Below are positions 36,111-47,574 of a DNA stretch of 64,000 nt, in pieces. Numbering within the stretch: position 1 is the stretch's first letter; each line of letters begins with the position of its first letter. Source of the DNA: Chamaecrista fasciculata (lineage: Eukaryota; Streptophyta; Magnoliopsida; Fabales; Fabaceae); the NCBI GenBank assembly GCA_003254925.1, contig QANZ01046495.1, positions 7,885 to 71,884 of the forward strand. The letters are read 5' to 3'. Under the pieces are notes generated by a model. The model did not search any database. It was given only the letters and a program-made list of their open reading frames with translations, and was not told where the DNA came from. The position numbers were made by a program, and so were the translations under genes.

Positions 36111-36545
36111 TTAGTGAGGCTTTGAAATTTCAGGAACTTTAGGTACTTCTGGCTTTGGCACAGTAGGAACTTCTGGCTTTGGCAGTGGTGGCAATTCAGC
36201 GTTAGGAAATTGAGGCAACTCTGGCTTGGGGATCTCCGGGACTTTAGTTAACTCTGGCTTAGGAATCTCCGGGACTTTAGGAAGCTCCGGCTTGGGAATC
36301 TCCGGGACTTTAGGCAATTCCGGCTTGGGAATCTCCGGGACTTTTGGCACCTCAGGCAACTGTGGCTTAGGAATTTCTGGCTTAGGCAATTCAGGAACTT
36401 TAGGAAGCTCGGGTACATTTGGCTGAGGCAAGGCTGATTCAAGAAGATTTCTTGCCCCTTCAACCATCAAATGGCTGCTCATTGAAGACAATGTTAGAAG
36501 CAGAATTGGTAATAAAATGAGTGATGAGAAACTGTGGGAAGCCAT
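36111..36545 (-). CDS. PELPK-repeat proline-rich cell-wall protein, copy 1
   Basis: Single-exon frame of 144 residues. A signal peptide (MASHSFSSLILLPILLLTLS, about 1-29) is followed by GARNLLES and then Pro-Glu-Leu-Pro-Lys repeats. Four 11-residue VPEIPKPELPK-type units sit in the middle, one with T for P (PELTK), and the protein ends PEISKPH. It matches the PELPK/PRP10 family of small secreted plant proteins, thought to be tied to the cell wall and to growth and defence responses. Copy 1 has 4 core units where copy 3 has 5. The ATG starts the signal peptide. Confidence 0.92.
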   Translation of the reverse strand: MASHSFSSLILLPILLLTLSSMSSHLMVEGARNLLESALPQPNVPELPKVPELPKPEIPKPQLPEVPKVPEIPKPELPKVPEIPKPELPKVPEIPKPELTKVPEIPKPELPQFPNAELPPLPKPEVPTVPKPEVPKVPEISKPH

Positions 36546-36640
36546 AGAAATGGACTTTCCAACTTCTGAGTTTTCTCTTTTCCAAATGTTTTTGGTATGC
36601 TTGTGGTTATGGTTCTGAGGAGATTGATGCCTGGAGGCAT

Positions 36641-36646
36641 TTTATA
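36641..36646 (-). promoter_or_regulatory. TATA box of PELPK copy 1
   Basis: The minus strand reads CTATAAAATGCC, about 96 bases upstream of the start codon. The same sequence lies at the same distance in copy 3. Confidence 0.65.
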
Positions 36647-37109
36647 GATGAAGTAGCAGCATATTGATAAGCATGAAGGATAGGTTGGTAAGTGTTCAAG
36701 TAGTGTTAGCTCAACTTCTTACCTAAATATCATTTTAACAAAAATATAACTAGAATTAGAAGCAGAGCTTCTTAAAGTGCCATATTGAGTTGATTAAATT
36801 ATAGTATATCTGTTTAAAATCAGATTGAGAACTTGTGTAGTTAAACAAAACTTAAACTTGTGAACATTTGGCTCATTTCATGAAACTGAGTAAGCTTTTT
36901 CAATGTTAAGAGAGGAAAAAGGTCAAGTTTGGTAACGTAGTTGCACTTGACTCTTCCTACCTTATCAGTCTATGAGCAAGTCATATGGAAATTACTTGAG
37001 TTTATCAGTTGAGATCTTTGACAGAGCTTTGTTTCAAGCTCATATTTTTACCATATTTGTTGTTTAATTATAAAGTTAATACATAAACTTGAAAATATAA
37101 CAATATATC

Positions 37110-38180
37110 TTCTGGAAATTGGACAAAATGAAAACGTTAATTATATCCCAACTCAGTTTTAAAATTGCTGAAGTTACTAAACAGATAGAGTTGCTTGCAA
37201 TGAACTTTAAATGGCTTTTAACATTTTTACTATGTAAAGTTCAAGATATAGAGATCAAATAAGGAGATATGAGATTAGAACAAAACTTTTGTTACTTTTT
37301 TTAACTCGGATGGGGCGAACGAGTCATCAATTAATTGAATTGGTCAAATTGTTGATTGAATTAGATGATGTAATAAATATTTAAGAATAATTTATAAAAA
37401 TGTATTATAATTTTATTAATTATCGAAGTAAAATCAGTAATATAAAATATTTCTATACTTCTTTTATTTTTTATAGTGATATATTTCAAATTTTCAATGA
37501 GTCCTAGACTCTTAGCACATAAATAATCAAATAATATATTATATATAATTATTTGCTAGAATATTAAGTAGAGCAAGTTGGTTAAGTAGTAGCTAAAACA
37601 TCCAGATTTAACAACATTAATGTTAGTCTTATTGGGTAGCCAATCATAACACGTTGTCTCTTGGTTTCTTATCTATTCTTGCTGTCTCCGCCTCCTCTCG
37701 GATTTGTTCATATATTCTTTTGTTAAAAGAAATCTTTATTTATATATGAGATGATATAGATTGATTTTCAATTAAGATAAATATATTAATTTTTTATTTA
37801 AAAATATTAAACTCACTAAGGCTGGTACATCTTGAGACCCCGCCAGAACCTTGTGCACTGATCTGCCCACCCTTTTATTAAACTCACTTTGGGGGTTCAA
37901 AAAAATATCGAGCAGAATATATTTATATGCAAATAAACATTTGGCCAAATTTAACGACCTGCTCATATATGTTTGGGTCATATTAGTAATATACCTGTGG
38001 AACTTTACAAATTTTACAAATAGGTATCTTAGCAAGTTCTGGTCCATGAGCTGTATTTTTCTTTCCCAAATAATCGTGTTGATTTCACTCGCTACAGTGA
38101 ACAAAGTTTACGGTTCAGTTATTACAATATGTATAATCTGAAGAACTATTCAGAAAAAAAAAAAAAAAGTTAGGCATTTT
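37110..38180. other. Intergenic between PELPK copies 1 and 2
   Basis: AT-rich, with no gene recognised. Two overlapping frames around 37772-38141 read against each other on opposite strands and have no family features. Confidence 0.45.
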
Positions 38181-38576
38181 CTAGTTTATTTAATATGGCT
38201 ATATGAGGTGAAATTTCTGTATCACTATCTGAATATTCAGAAATTCAAGATTTAGAATATAGATTTTATTCTCTGAACTTACAAATAAAAGATTGATACA
38301 TCATGAATCACAATCACTATGTTGCAGTAAGATTGATACATCATTAATACATCATATATCACAATCACAATCACTATTTTGTACTTAATATTCAATGACA
38401 TACTAAGTACAAAATAAGCTCAACAGAACCACTTAAACCATAACAATAAATCAAATAACAACCATAACAAACCCATCAAACTGTAAAATGTGTAAACTAC
38501 CAGAAAGCTTCTTATTCTTCTTGCTACACACACAACACAATGGAAAAAATAACACCAGTTTTAACTATTAGTGGTT

Positions 38577-39044
38577 TTAGTGGGGCTTGGAAATTTCAGG
38601 GACTTTAGGTACTTCTGGCTTTGGCACTGCAGGAAACTCAAGCTTTGGCAATGGTGGCATTTCAACTTTAGGAAGCTGAGGCAACTCTGGCTTGGGGATT
38701 TCAGGAACTTTAGGTAACTCTGGGTTCGGAATTTCGGGGATTTTAGAGAAGTTTGGCTTGGGAATTTCTGGAACTTTAGGTACTTCTGCCTTTGGAAGTT
38801 GAGGCAACTCTGGCTTGGGAAATTCAGGGATTTTGGGTACTTCAAGCTTTGGAAATGGTGGCAGCTCAACTTTAGGAAGTTGAGGCAATTCAGGAACTTT
38901 AGGAAGCTCAGGTACTTTTGGCTCAGGAAAATTTGATTCAAGAAGATTTCTTGCCCCTTCAACCATTACATGGCTGGTCATTGAGAACAAAGTTAGAAGC
39001 AAAAATGGCAATAAAATGAATGATGAGAAACTTTGGGCAGCCAT
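38577..39044 (-). CDS. PELPK-repeat proline-rich cell-wall protein, copy 2
   Basis: Frame of 155 residues with a signal peptide (MAAQSFSSFILLPFLLLTLF, about 1-29), GARNLLES, then irregular PELPK, PEIPK and PPFPK units and the family end PEISKPH. Its repeats are more diverged than those of copies 1 and 3 and include variants such as PNFSKIPEIPNPELPK. It is the oldest-looking or most divergent of the three tandem copies. A TATA box (CTATATAAGG on the minus strand, about 39135-39144) lies about 90 bases upstream. Predicted to be secreted to the wall. Confidence 0.92.
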   Translation of the reverse strand: MAAQSFSSFILLPFLLLTLFSMTSHVMVEGARNLLESNFPEPKVPELPKVPELPQLPKVELPPFPKLEVPKIPEFPKPELPQLPKAEVPKVPEIPKPNFSKIPEIPNPELPKVPEIPKPELPQLPKVEMPPLPKLEFPAVPKPEVPKVPEISKPH

Positions 39045-39724
39045 GGTATAATGGAGTTTTGAACTTTTGAATTACACTTTTCTAAGGTTTCTTATGGCTG
39101 TGATCATGGCTTTGAGATTATATATGCATGGGGCCTTATATAGATGAAGCAGAAGCAGCAAAACATGGTTAGGTATGATTATGAAGGATAAGTTGGTGCA
39201 AGTCCAAGTCTTGCTAGCTCAACTTCCTGCCTAAAAAATATTTTAATGAAGGTATAATCAAATTTTAAAGTATAGCCTTTTCAAATACCTTATAAGCTTC
39301 TGATTATCATTTTGGAAATTTTTTGGGTATTGTAATTGTGAAATCAACTTAATATTAGTAGAAGTTGTTGAGGTTGTGTAGTTAAACAAACCTTGATCTC
39401 CTTGATCTCACCAGAAAAAAAAAAAACCTTGATCTGTGCATATTTTCTAGTTCTGGTATAGAGTGTTTTGTTAGTCAAACGATAAATACTCAAGAAGGGG
39501 TGAACTTGGGATTCAAAAACCTTTCCGCAATTCTTTTCAAATTCGGACATTTTATGCATTTAACCTTGGAGTGATGATGGGAAAAAGTAACAATTTTCCA
39601 AGACTACAAGAGAAAGAGGGATAATAGTGTGCCTAGTTGTCAGCTTCTATAATGCCAATTAATGACTATTCTTTTTTTATATATATATAAAAGAACGTTT
39701 AGATGGGATAAGCACCGATATTCC

Positions 39725-39890
39725 ACTAGGGTCAGTATATACCAACCGACCTCTTTAAGAATTTACTAATAGAATTTATATATTACTCACCAAATAAGGT
39801 TTTCATATCGATTAGAGGATTCAAACTCTCGCCCTTGTGGGGTAAGTGTCTAAACTTTAACCAAGTATGTCATTCCTTATTAGGATTAAT
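39725..39890 (-). mobile_element. Decayed tRNA-derived SINE
   Basis: On the minus strand ACTTGGTTAAAGTTTAG resembles an A-box region and GAGTTTGAATCCTC a degenerate B box, with GGGCGAGA between. No target duplication seen. Confidence 0.4.
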
Positions 39891-40126
39891 GACTCTATTC
39901 TACTAGTCACTTTTGCACCAAACACTTTTTTTTTGGTAATATGCACCAAACACTTTAATCGACATGGATCCTCTTTAATGTAACGGTAATTTAGAGAGAG
40001 AAAGTGTAGATTTCACTAACATCTTCTGTCTCTAACTGCAGCGGATTCACTTCCCACTTTAATTAGCCAACTTTTGCATCAATCACCAAAGCACAATTAA
40101 CTTTTCTAAATATGGCCCACAAGGAG

Positions 40127-40590
40127 TAGGGATGTTTATAAGTAGGGTATGGGTAGGGTACTATGATACCCTGACCCGGACCCATATGTAAGCCGATATC
40201 AAAATCAATCCCAATACCCATACTTGTTGGGTAGTCTAATCCTCATATCCAGACCTGTACCCGGAAAAATTTTAAAATAAACTATTTTTTGTTAATATAA
40301 AATTTATATTCATCCAACTTTCTACATCTATAATTACTAAAAATAAAAAAATAAATCATAAATATGAATGCATTAATAAAATATTTCAATATTTATAAAA
40401 ACTTTAATATTTTATCAATAAAAAGTATTAAAGTATTATTATATTTTATATATATATAAATATATTATTATTACTAATGGATATATGGATAGGGTACGGG
40501 TAGAGTACCACCACACCCGAACCCATATGTAGGGATGATCATAGAGTAAATTTCAGGGTCCCATTGGGTATGAGTTTTTGATCATCCCTA
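40127..40590. mobile_element. Ac-like hAT MITE
   Basis: The left end TAGGGATGTTTATAA faces the right end TGATCATCCCTA, matching the TAGGGATG ends of Ac-type hAT elements. Flanks ACAAGGAG (40119-40126) and AGAAGGAG (40591-40598) agree at 7 of 8 positions, as expected for an aged 8-bp target duplication. The body repeats GGGTAGGGTA and ACCCATA words and has no transposase frame. An inner TAGGGATGATCA at about 40531 may be a nested end. Confidence 0.8.
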
Positions 40591-41377
40591 AGAAGGAGGT
40601 TCAAGTTCATTGTGAAATAAAATGAGCTTTACAAAAATTAGAAACTTATTTTAAAAACATTATTTGACATTATCAAAAATATATTTCTGAAATTTGGAAT
40701 ACAGTATTTTTTTTTCTTAAAATATTATATTTTAAAAATAATTAAAATGAATAATTGAGTTATTTTTTAAATACCAAAATTTAGTCCAACTTCAACTCCT
40801 GTCAAAAGGAAAAAGCTCTTTCTTCGAGGTGGAGCTAAGAGGGCAAAGGTTTATTATGAATGACTACCCTGAAATTTCACTCTTTGGCCCAAGTAAAAAG
40901 TTAATGAGTCTCTCTAAATACGAATAAAGAAGTATCCAATCCGTACCCTGAAACATGTTTTAGTTTAGTAAAGAGTAAAATAACTTTCCGGTCCCTGATT
41001 TATGCACTCGCTGACAGATAGGTNTTACTCGTTTAGTAAATATGGTGATATGAGGTTAAAATTCTGCATCAAAGGTAGAGTCTTCAGAATTCAAAATTAA
41101 TGATTTACTCTTTAAACATGCATATACCATAGACTGAAACTTGATTAATCACAATTCACAATCAATAAGCTGCTATAAAATTGAGTAACAAAACAAACTC
41201 AAAAGAACACACCTTGTAATTCAATAACACAAGAAAACTAAATAAACTAGGCTCAACAGAGCCACTTATCACAAGAATAAATCAAACACACAATTAACTA
41301 TAATATATAATCCCATCATACTGTATAAGCTACTGAGAACCACTCATTATAACTTCAGAACTTTTGATATTAATTAT

Positions 41378-41839
41378 TTAGTGAGGCTTTGAAATTTCAG
41401 GAACTTTAGGTACTTCAGGCTTTGGCAGTGGTGGCAGTTCAGCCTTAGGAAATTGAGGCAACTCTGGCTTGGGAATCTCTGGGACTTTTGGCAACTCCGG
41501 CTTAGGAATCTCCGGTACTTTAGGCAGCTCCGACTTGGGAATCTCCGGTACTTTAGGCAACTCTGGCTTGGGAATCTCCGGGGCTTTAGGCAACTCCGGC
41601 TTGGGAATCTCCGGGACTTTTGGCACCTCAGGCAACTGTGGCTTAGGAATTTCAGGAACCTTAGGCATTTCTGGCTTAGGCAATTCAGGAACTTTAGGAA
41701 GCTCAGGTACATTTGGCTGAGGCAAGGCTGATTCAACAAGATTTCTTGCCCCTTCAACCATCACATGGCTTCTCATTGAAGACAAAGTCAGAAGCATAAT
41801 TGGTAATAAAATGAGTGATGAGAAACTGTGGGAAGCCAT
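41378..41839 (-). CDS. PELPK-repeat proline-rich cell-wall protein, copy 3
   Basis: Start chosen at 41839 (MASHSFSSLILLPIMLLTLS), which matches copy 1 and opens a signal peptide. An upstream in-frame ATG at 41878 would add 13 hydrophilic residues before it and is unlikely to be used. The result is 153 residues: signal peptide, GARNLVES, five VPEIPKPELPK-type units (one with A for V, one with S for P), then PEVPKVPEISKPH. Flanks agree with copy 1 on both sides for over 1 kb, so this is the recent duplicate. A secreted cell-wall protein by family. Confidence 0.92.
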   Translation of the reverse strand: MASHSFSSLILLPIMLLTLSSMRSHVMVEGARNLVESALPQPNVPELPKVPELPKPEMPKVPEIPKPQLPEVPKVPEIPKPELPKAPEIPKPELPKVPEIPKSELPKVPEIPKPELPKVPEIPKPELPQFPKAELPPLPKPEVPKVPEISKPH

Positions 41840-41929
41840 GGAAATGGAGTTTCCAACTTCTGAATTACACTTTTCCAAATGTTTTTGGTATGCTTGTGGC
41901 TATGGTTCTGAGGTGATGCATGGAGGCAT

Positions 41930-41935
41930 TTTATA
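41930..41935 (-). promoter_or_regulatory. TATA box of PELPK copy 3
   Basis: The minus strand reads CTATAAAATGCC, about 91 bases upstream of the chosen start, as in copy 1. Confidence 0.65.
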
Positions 41936-42654
41936 GATGAAGTAGCAGCATATTGATAAGCATGAAGGATAGGTTGGTATGTGTTCAAGTAGAGTTAGCT
42001 CAACTTCTTACCTAAATATCATTTTAACAAAAATACAACCTGTGCCATATTGGGTCGATTAAATTATAGTATATTTGTTTAAAATCAGATTGAGAACTTG
42101 TGTAGTTAAACAAAACTTGAACTTGTGAGCATTTTGCTCATTTCTTGCGAAACTGATTAAGCTTTTTTTAATGCAAAGAGAGGAAAAGGCCAAGTTTGGT
42201 AATGTAGTTTCACTTGACTCTTCCTACCTTATCAGTTTATGCGCAAGTCATATATATATACAGACTACTTGAGTTTATCAGTTGAGAACTGTGGCAAAAC
42301 TGTATTCAAGCTCATGCTTTTACCATATTTGTTGTTTAATTTGATTATGAAGTTAGTACATAAAATATCTTCAATAGAATGAGAATAGGGAGAATTACAC
42401 TGATAGCATACCCATTGGTTCATTAAATTTAAGTTGGGAGTTTGGACAAATTCTATTCCATTCTTCATTGTTTTTTTTACACATTACAGTTCAAAACATA
42501 GGAGCTGAAATGGGGTAAATTTCTTTCAAACAGCACCTGCCTGAATTTTACTAAGTAAATTAACACATGTTTCGAACATCAATAGTGTTTCCAATAACAA
42601 ATACTACTTCAATGGCAAAGCTAAGAATGAGAAAAAAAATAAAATAAAGGAAAA

Positions 42655-43035
42655 AAATGCAAATACCACCCTTCTACTATAGTCTAGCTGCAAATAGCCC
42701 TCTCAACTATCAAACTTTGCAAATAGTCCCCTTCAACTATGGCCTTGTTGTAAATAACCTTGTCTACTATCAAATTTATACCTAGAAATATTATGTGAAA
42801 GCTATATATAAAATTAGAGTTAAATAAAATATTTTGAAAGTTCAACGGGTTATTTGCCAAATTTTATAGTTTAAGAGAATATTTACAACTAGACTATAAT
42901 TTAAAAGATGAGATTTGCTAAGTTTGAAAGTTTAAGGTGTTATTTGCAATTAAACCATAGATTAATGGCGCTATTTGCCAAATTAAAAATTCGGAGACTA
43001 TTTACAATTAAGCCATAGTTGAAGGAAGGTATTAG
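42655..43035. repeat. Foldback repeat ('AAATACC...CTATAG' family)
   Basis: The left AATACCACCCTTCTACTATAG is mirrored by CTATAGTTGAAGGAAGGTATT-like sequence at the right. Inner 'GCAAATAG' and 'TATTTGC' words alternate in inverted order. A related copy lies at about 55630-56070. Non-coding. Confidence 0.6.
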
Positions 43036-43528
43036 TGTGACTGAAGAGTTAACTTCCTCAACTTCAAGAAATTACGTAAGACTTTTCATAGTACTCTTAC
43101 CTGTTCTAATGCGATTTTAAGTGATCTAATAATATTTTGCCATAATGTCAAATATTAGTTGCATATAAACCAATAAAAGCAGAACATATAGCAACAAGAA
43201 GACAGATCATTTCTCCATAAGAAAGGTGCATCAAACTAATTATTACCACGTAATGTATACAAGGAAAAGTTCATCACTGGCTTATACATGTGCTTCATGA
43301 AGCTTATGACTAACAAGTTTTACAGAAAACACAGATAAATAACAAGTCAAAACACTACATTGTAGAGACTGTTCAACATTAATTGAATCTAGAAAATTAA
43401 AAATTATACAGAATACATTATTCATCCTATCATTTTTAAGTCCTATAAGGTTACAACAATAATATAATGATACAACAACAATTTTCTGAAGAGAATAATC
43501 AATTATACAGAATACAGAAGTATAAAAT

Positions 43529-46500
43529 TCAACACCAAAACATTTTATCTTTGACAACAAATCTTCCATTTCCTTCCACTTTGGTTTCCCTGTAATCCAA
43601 TGTCCACTTCTCAAATGAGCAATCAGTAAAGTCGTAGTAACCACCATGAATAAAGAGTTCTCCATTTGCCACCTTTTCTTCTATCCATGGGTATGTAAGC
43701 AGGTTTAATAAGGAATGGTTAACTGACTCCTGTACAATTAACATTGGAAAGACTCCAATCAGTTGGATTGTAACCGTTAATGGAAGACAGAAAGTGATGG
43801 TAATGGAGGCTATCAAATTAAAGCCCAATGTGAAAAAGAAAATGAGATGCCTGGTTTTGTTAAGAAATGCAGAAAATAGATTTATGCATACAAAATGAAT
43901 TAGTAATTGGTTTTAGGACGCAAACTCAAGCTTTGGACTAAGTGAATGAAACAAAACGATCTATATGAAAGAAAATATCGGCAGTCATGGGTGCACTAAC
44001 TATGCCTGAACCTGATTTAACTTCTTTTGAAGATCTGAAACCCAATACGGGCTTCAACATCAGCCTCCAGGTTATGAATCCTGAATTTTCCCCTAAGATC
44101 AAACTTCCTTAGCTAGAAAAATCAAGAACTGAAGAGGGGAAACATCATGCAGAAGAAGAAAACATACTAGAGGCCACATATTCAATTAAATTACATTAGA
44201 TAGAAGTGCAGATAGGACTTCAAGATTATTTTTCTTTACATCAGGAAGGTGTCCCACTAACATCCTATGGGACAACATCATGATCCATATATCTAGCCCT
44301 AAATGGGGACAATGGACATTATTTAACATTTTCAAAATTTCAACAAACAGATTAGTTAGAAATTCAAATAATATTGTTAATTTGTTACCTTCTCACAATG
44401 CCTGCACTGCTGGTCAAAGTTTAAAGAAGAAACAGCAGCCATAGTTTTTATTCGTGCATTCTTCCCAACAACAACCCAACTTTTGATGAAGCTACAAAAG
44501 GACAGATATATAATCAAGTGAGAGATTTATAACACAATATTACCAAAGAAAGGAAAAAGGAAGCCAACATCTGGAATTATGTAATTCAACCTTGAACTTG
44601 CATCATCTTGCATACTCATGAGGGCACGAATTCCCCCACAGCAGCTGTGGCCAATCACTATGATGTTCTCAACCTGCAACAGCAGCAGCTTTTATCTTTA
44701 CTTTTATAGAAGTAAAAAAATTCAAGGCATATTGTAATCAGCTTTTATCTTATACACTGGACTATTTACCAGGTAATATTATTTAAACTCAAATATGTCC
44801 GTATCCATAAGAATTATTCTCAATTAAGCTATAAAAAATGTTGGAACGTAAAATAATATTTTTCCTCCTGCTTTTATTTCATATACTGAATTCTTAAATT
44901 TTCACCCATATCATAAGATCAATATGTATATTAGACAAAATCATTATTAACTCTGGCCCCAATCTGTCAATGACCCTTGGCAATGAATTTAAGCCTAATA
45001 ATTTTTTCTTTTTGGTTACAAGTATAATAATTTTTATTTGGCCTAGATTGTGCACTTCAAATTTGTAATTGAATTCCAATAATAAAAGTAGTTATACTTA
45101 TCGTCAAAATAAACAAGCATATAAGTAAACAACTAAAAGCCAGAAATATAATGTAAATAAATAAATAATAAAGCTAAACAAGCATAGAAAGTAAACAAGT
45201 AACAGCCAGAAATAAAATGTAAATAAGTAAATAATTAAGCTAAAGCACTAAATTGGTCTCAAAACAAGATAAATCCTATCTTGTACTTTGCAAGGAAAAG
45301 ATTCTTACTTTAAGGGAATTTACAGCAAATTCTAATGCAGCATTGGTTTCTGAGGGCCCGCTCTGTATCAGGGAAGAAAGGAATTAAAAAGGGTAAGCAG
45401 AGTATCACTCTCCAGACTTAAATGAATATACTAAATAGTTAAGGTAGACAACCAAGATAAAAAAAAATATTGCAGTGCAAACTGCAAAACATACCTCAAA
45501 TGTAGGTACCAAATTAGCAACATTGCGAATCATGAAAGCTTCTCCAGGTTGAAATCCTAGAATATTAGAGGGGCAAACCCTAGAATCTCCACAAGCAATA
45601 ACCATGAACTGTTCTAAGAACTGTTAGTAAAGAATACTGATATTGTAAAATGCTTTGGTAAACAAATTGAAAGAATAGACCAAAGGGTTAAGGAACAAAC
45701 AACAAACCACAAATTATTAGACAACGAAAATCCTAGCCAAAAACAGGGCCAAAGAGAGTGAGAGAATAATCACCTTTGGTGCTTGACCCTTGGCAAGATT
45801 TTGGAACCGTTCTATGTTTTCCCTGCCAGAAAAACAGAACAATATTAACAAAGGTTATTCCTATTTTGGGTCTCAAATGATACAATTTTTACCAAGGCAT
45901 CACAGAAGCTTACATGTAGTTATTCCTTTTAAATCTTAAGAACCTATCCTTGAGATCATTAAATATATCACACCCATTTTGAGCTTCACTCAATGTCTCC
46001 AGGTTGTTCTTTTCAAGTTTTTGGGTAAATCCTGGAGTCCCCATTGAAGCCTTTAAAACCAAACCTTGACTACTCCTGTAAAACATCAGAGAAGGAAGTG
46101 TCGCCAAATTCCATTTCAGTAAGAATTAATCAGATTAACAAGAACTTGAGTAAAGAAGTTATGAGTTAGGATTAGGACCAAGTATAGCAGAGGAGCCCTG
46201 AGTGACTACATAAAGCATCAATCTCATCTTGAATAAGAATTGACAAATGGAGATTTTGAATTATAAAACAACAGAAGATTACTTAAGCTACGCATAACTG
46301 CAATCTGTATCAACTATATACCTCAAGTGTAAAGACCAAAATTCTTCATTTCCTTAAATTTTTTAGTTAACTACTCCATGTTCAGACGAGATCCCATTTT
46401 GCAAAAATTACTCAAAGCATCATTGTCATCAATTTAATCCAAGCATGTCAGATTCAGAAACAAAAAAAAAAAAAAAACATCCACTCCTCTACTATCTCGG

Positions 46501-46772
46501 TGGCAGGCACCAAAATTCACACAAGACTACCCGTATAACTCACCTTAAATCTGTAAAACATGTCAAATGAAGTTTCTCGATTTTCCCTATTTTCAGCTTC
46601 CCACCAAAGATCTGCCACAACAGCGTAAGTGTAATCAATCAGCTCATTTACAAAAAACTGAGAACAAAATGGGGAAAAAGCGAGGAAGAGAAAAGAATAC
46701 CGTCGATGTGTTCGACAAAAGTCCTGGAGGGTTGGAAGCGAACGGGTCTCGCGAGACCGAGATCGGTGCCAT
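43529..46772 (-). CDS. BCA5: Beta carbonic anhydrase, plastid type (BCA5-like), 9 exons
   Basis: Minus-strand exons are 46701-46772, 46544-46611, 45914-46075, 45774-45822, 45495-45608, 45309-45362, 44591-44673, 44389-44491 and 43529-43729. They join in phase to 906 nt, giving 301 residues. The start [13 protein letters not shown] is the first ATG in the frame that reads into exon 2 (IFGGKLK). The Ser/Pro-rich, acid-poor N-terminus suggests a chloroplast transit peptide. The enzyme interconverts CO2 and bicarbonate. Zinc ligands fit Cys123 (IACGDSRV), His182 and Cys185 (GHSCCGG), with Asp125/Arg127 as the catalytic dyad. The C-terminal exon has [16 protein letters not shown]. The family assignment is firm; the BCA5 paralog name is inferred. 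An out-of-frame ATG at 46836 precedes the start. Confidence 0.93.
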
Positions 46773-46836
46773 TAGAGATCGGAAGCTGAGATGAGAAATG
46801 CGGAAATATCAAGTGAGGAATGAAGGGAGAAAACAT
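46629..46836 (-). other. Overlapping out-of-frame upstream ORF of the carbonic anhydrase gene
   Basis: An ATG at 46836 (ACCATG, with A at -3) lies 64 bases upstream of the chosen start in another frame. In the spliced message it would run through exons 1 and 2 and stop at TAG just inside exon 3, 69 codons in all, overlapping the main frame. Only the exon 1 and adjacent part is marked. Alternatively, a different acceptor in exon 2 could fuse this frame to the enzyme. Confidence 0.4.
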
Positions 46837-47177
46837 GGTGGAGAATGAACAAGTATTTAAAAAGTGGGTAAAGTTGGTTGAATCAGGAAACATGGATCTA
46901 GTGTCTCCAAGAAAGACGGAGAAACCAAGGCTCGACGACGAAGGCTAACCGATGAAAATGATATTATATTAATGTCGCCGTTAAGTTTTATAATTTTTGA
47001 GTCTTTGACTTTTGGGGACTGCGGAGGACATACCTCATACATGTACATAATTAGGAATTTATCTAATCCCTAATTTATGACCAAGGACAAATATTTTTCT
47101 TTCTTTCTTTGCTAACTCATTTATTGTGACAAATATAAGAGAGAAATTGCTCATTTCAATTGTCCATATTAAAAATA

Positions 47178-47574
47178 GGCCAAAGTGTAAATTTGGTCCC
47201 ATATCTTTTGCTTAGTTCTCAATTTGATCCCATGTCTTTTTTTGTTGTAGTTTTGGTCCTATATCTTTGCAAAATGTTCCAATTTTGGTTCTATATCTTA
47301 CAGTCAAGTTGCATAATTAGTCTCATATATTTGCAAAAGAATAAACTATTAGTTGATCCTTTTATAAAGATATGGGACCACTTTTAAATCTGATCCAAAG
47401 ATATAGTACCAATTATGCAATTAACTCAAAGATATAGGACTAAATATGCAACAAAAAGAGATATAAAACTAAATTGGGACTGACCCAAAGATATGGGACC
47501 AAAAGTGCAATAAAAAATGAGACCAAATTGAGAACTGAGTAAAAGTTGTAGGACCAAATTTACACTTTAACCTT
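47178..47574. repeat. Foldback repeat of the 'CCCATATCTTT' family
   Basis: The left GGCCAAAGTGTAAATTTGG and right CCAAATTTACACTTTAACC are near-perfect inverted ends. The inside repeats ATATCTTT and AAAGATAT blocks. Same family as 521-942. Confidence 0.7.

Noticed and set aside
41840..41878. Upstream ATG of PELPK copy 3 (MEKCNSEVG)
   Set aside because: It would place 13 hydrophilic residues before the signal peptide and has no counterpart in copies 1 and 2.
46648..46893. Carbonic anhydrase starting at MFSPFIPHL (46836)
   Set aside because: With the best splice sites this frame does not reach the enzyme frame; the MAPISV start does. Kept as a possible uORF or rare isoform.
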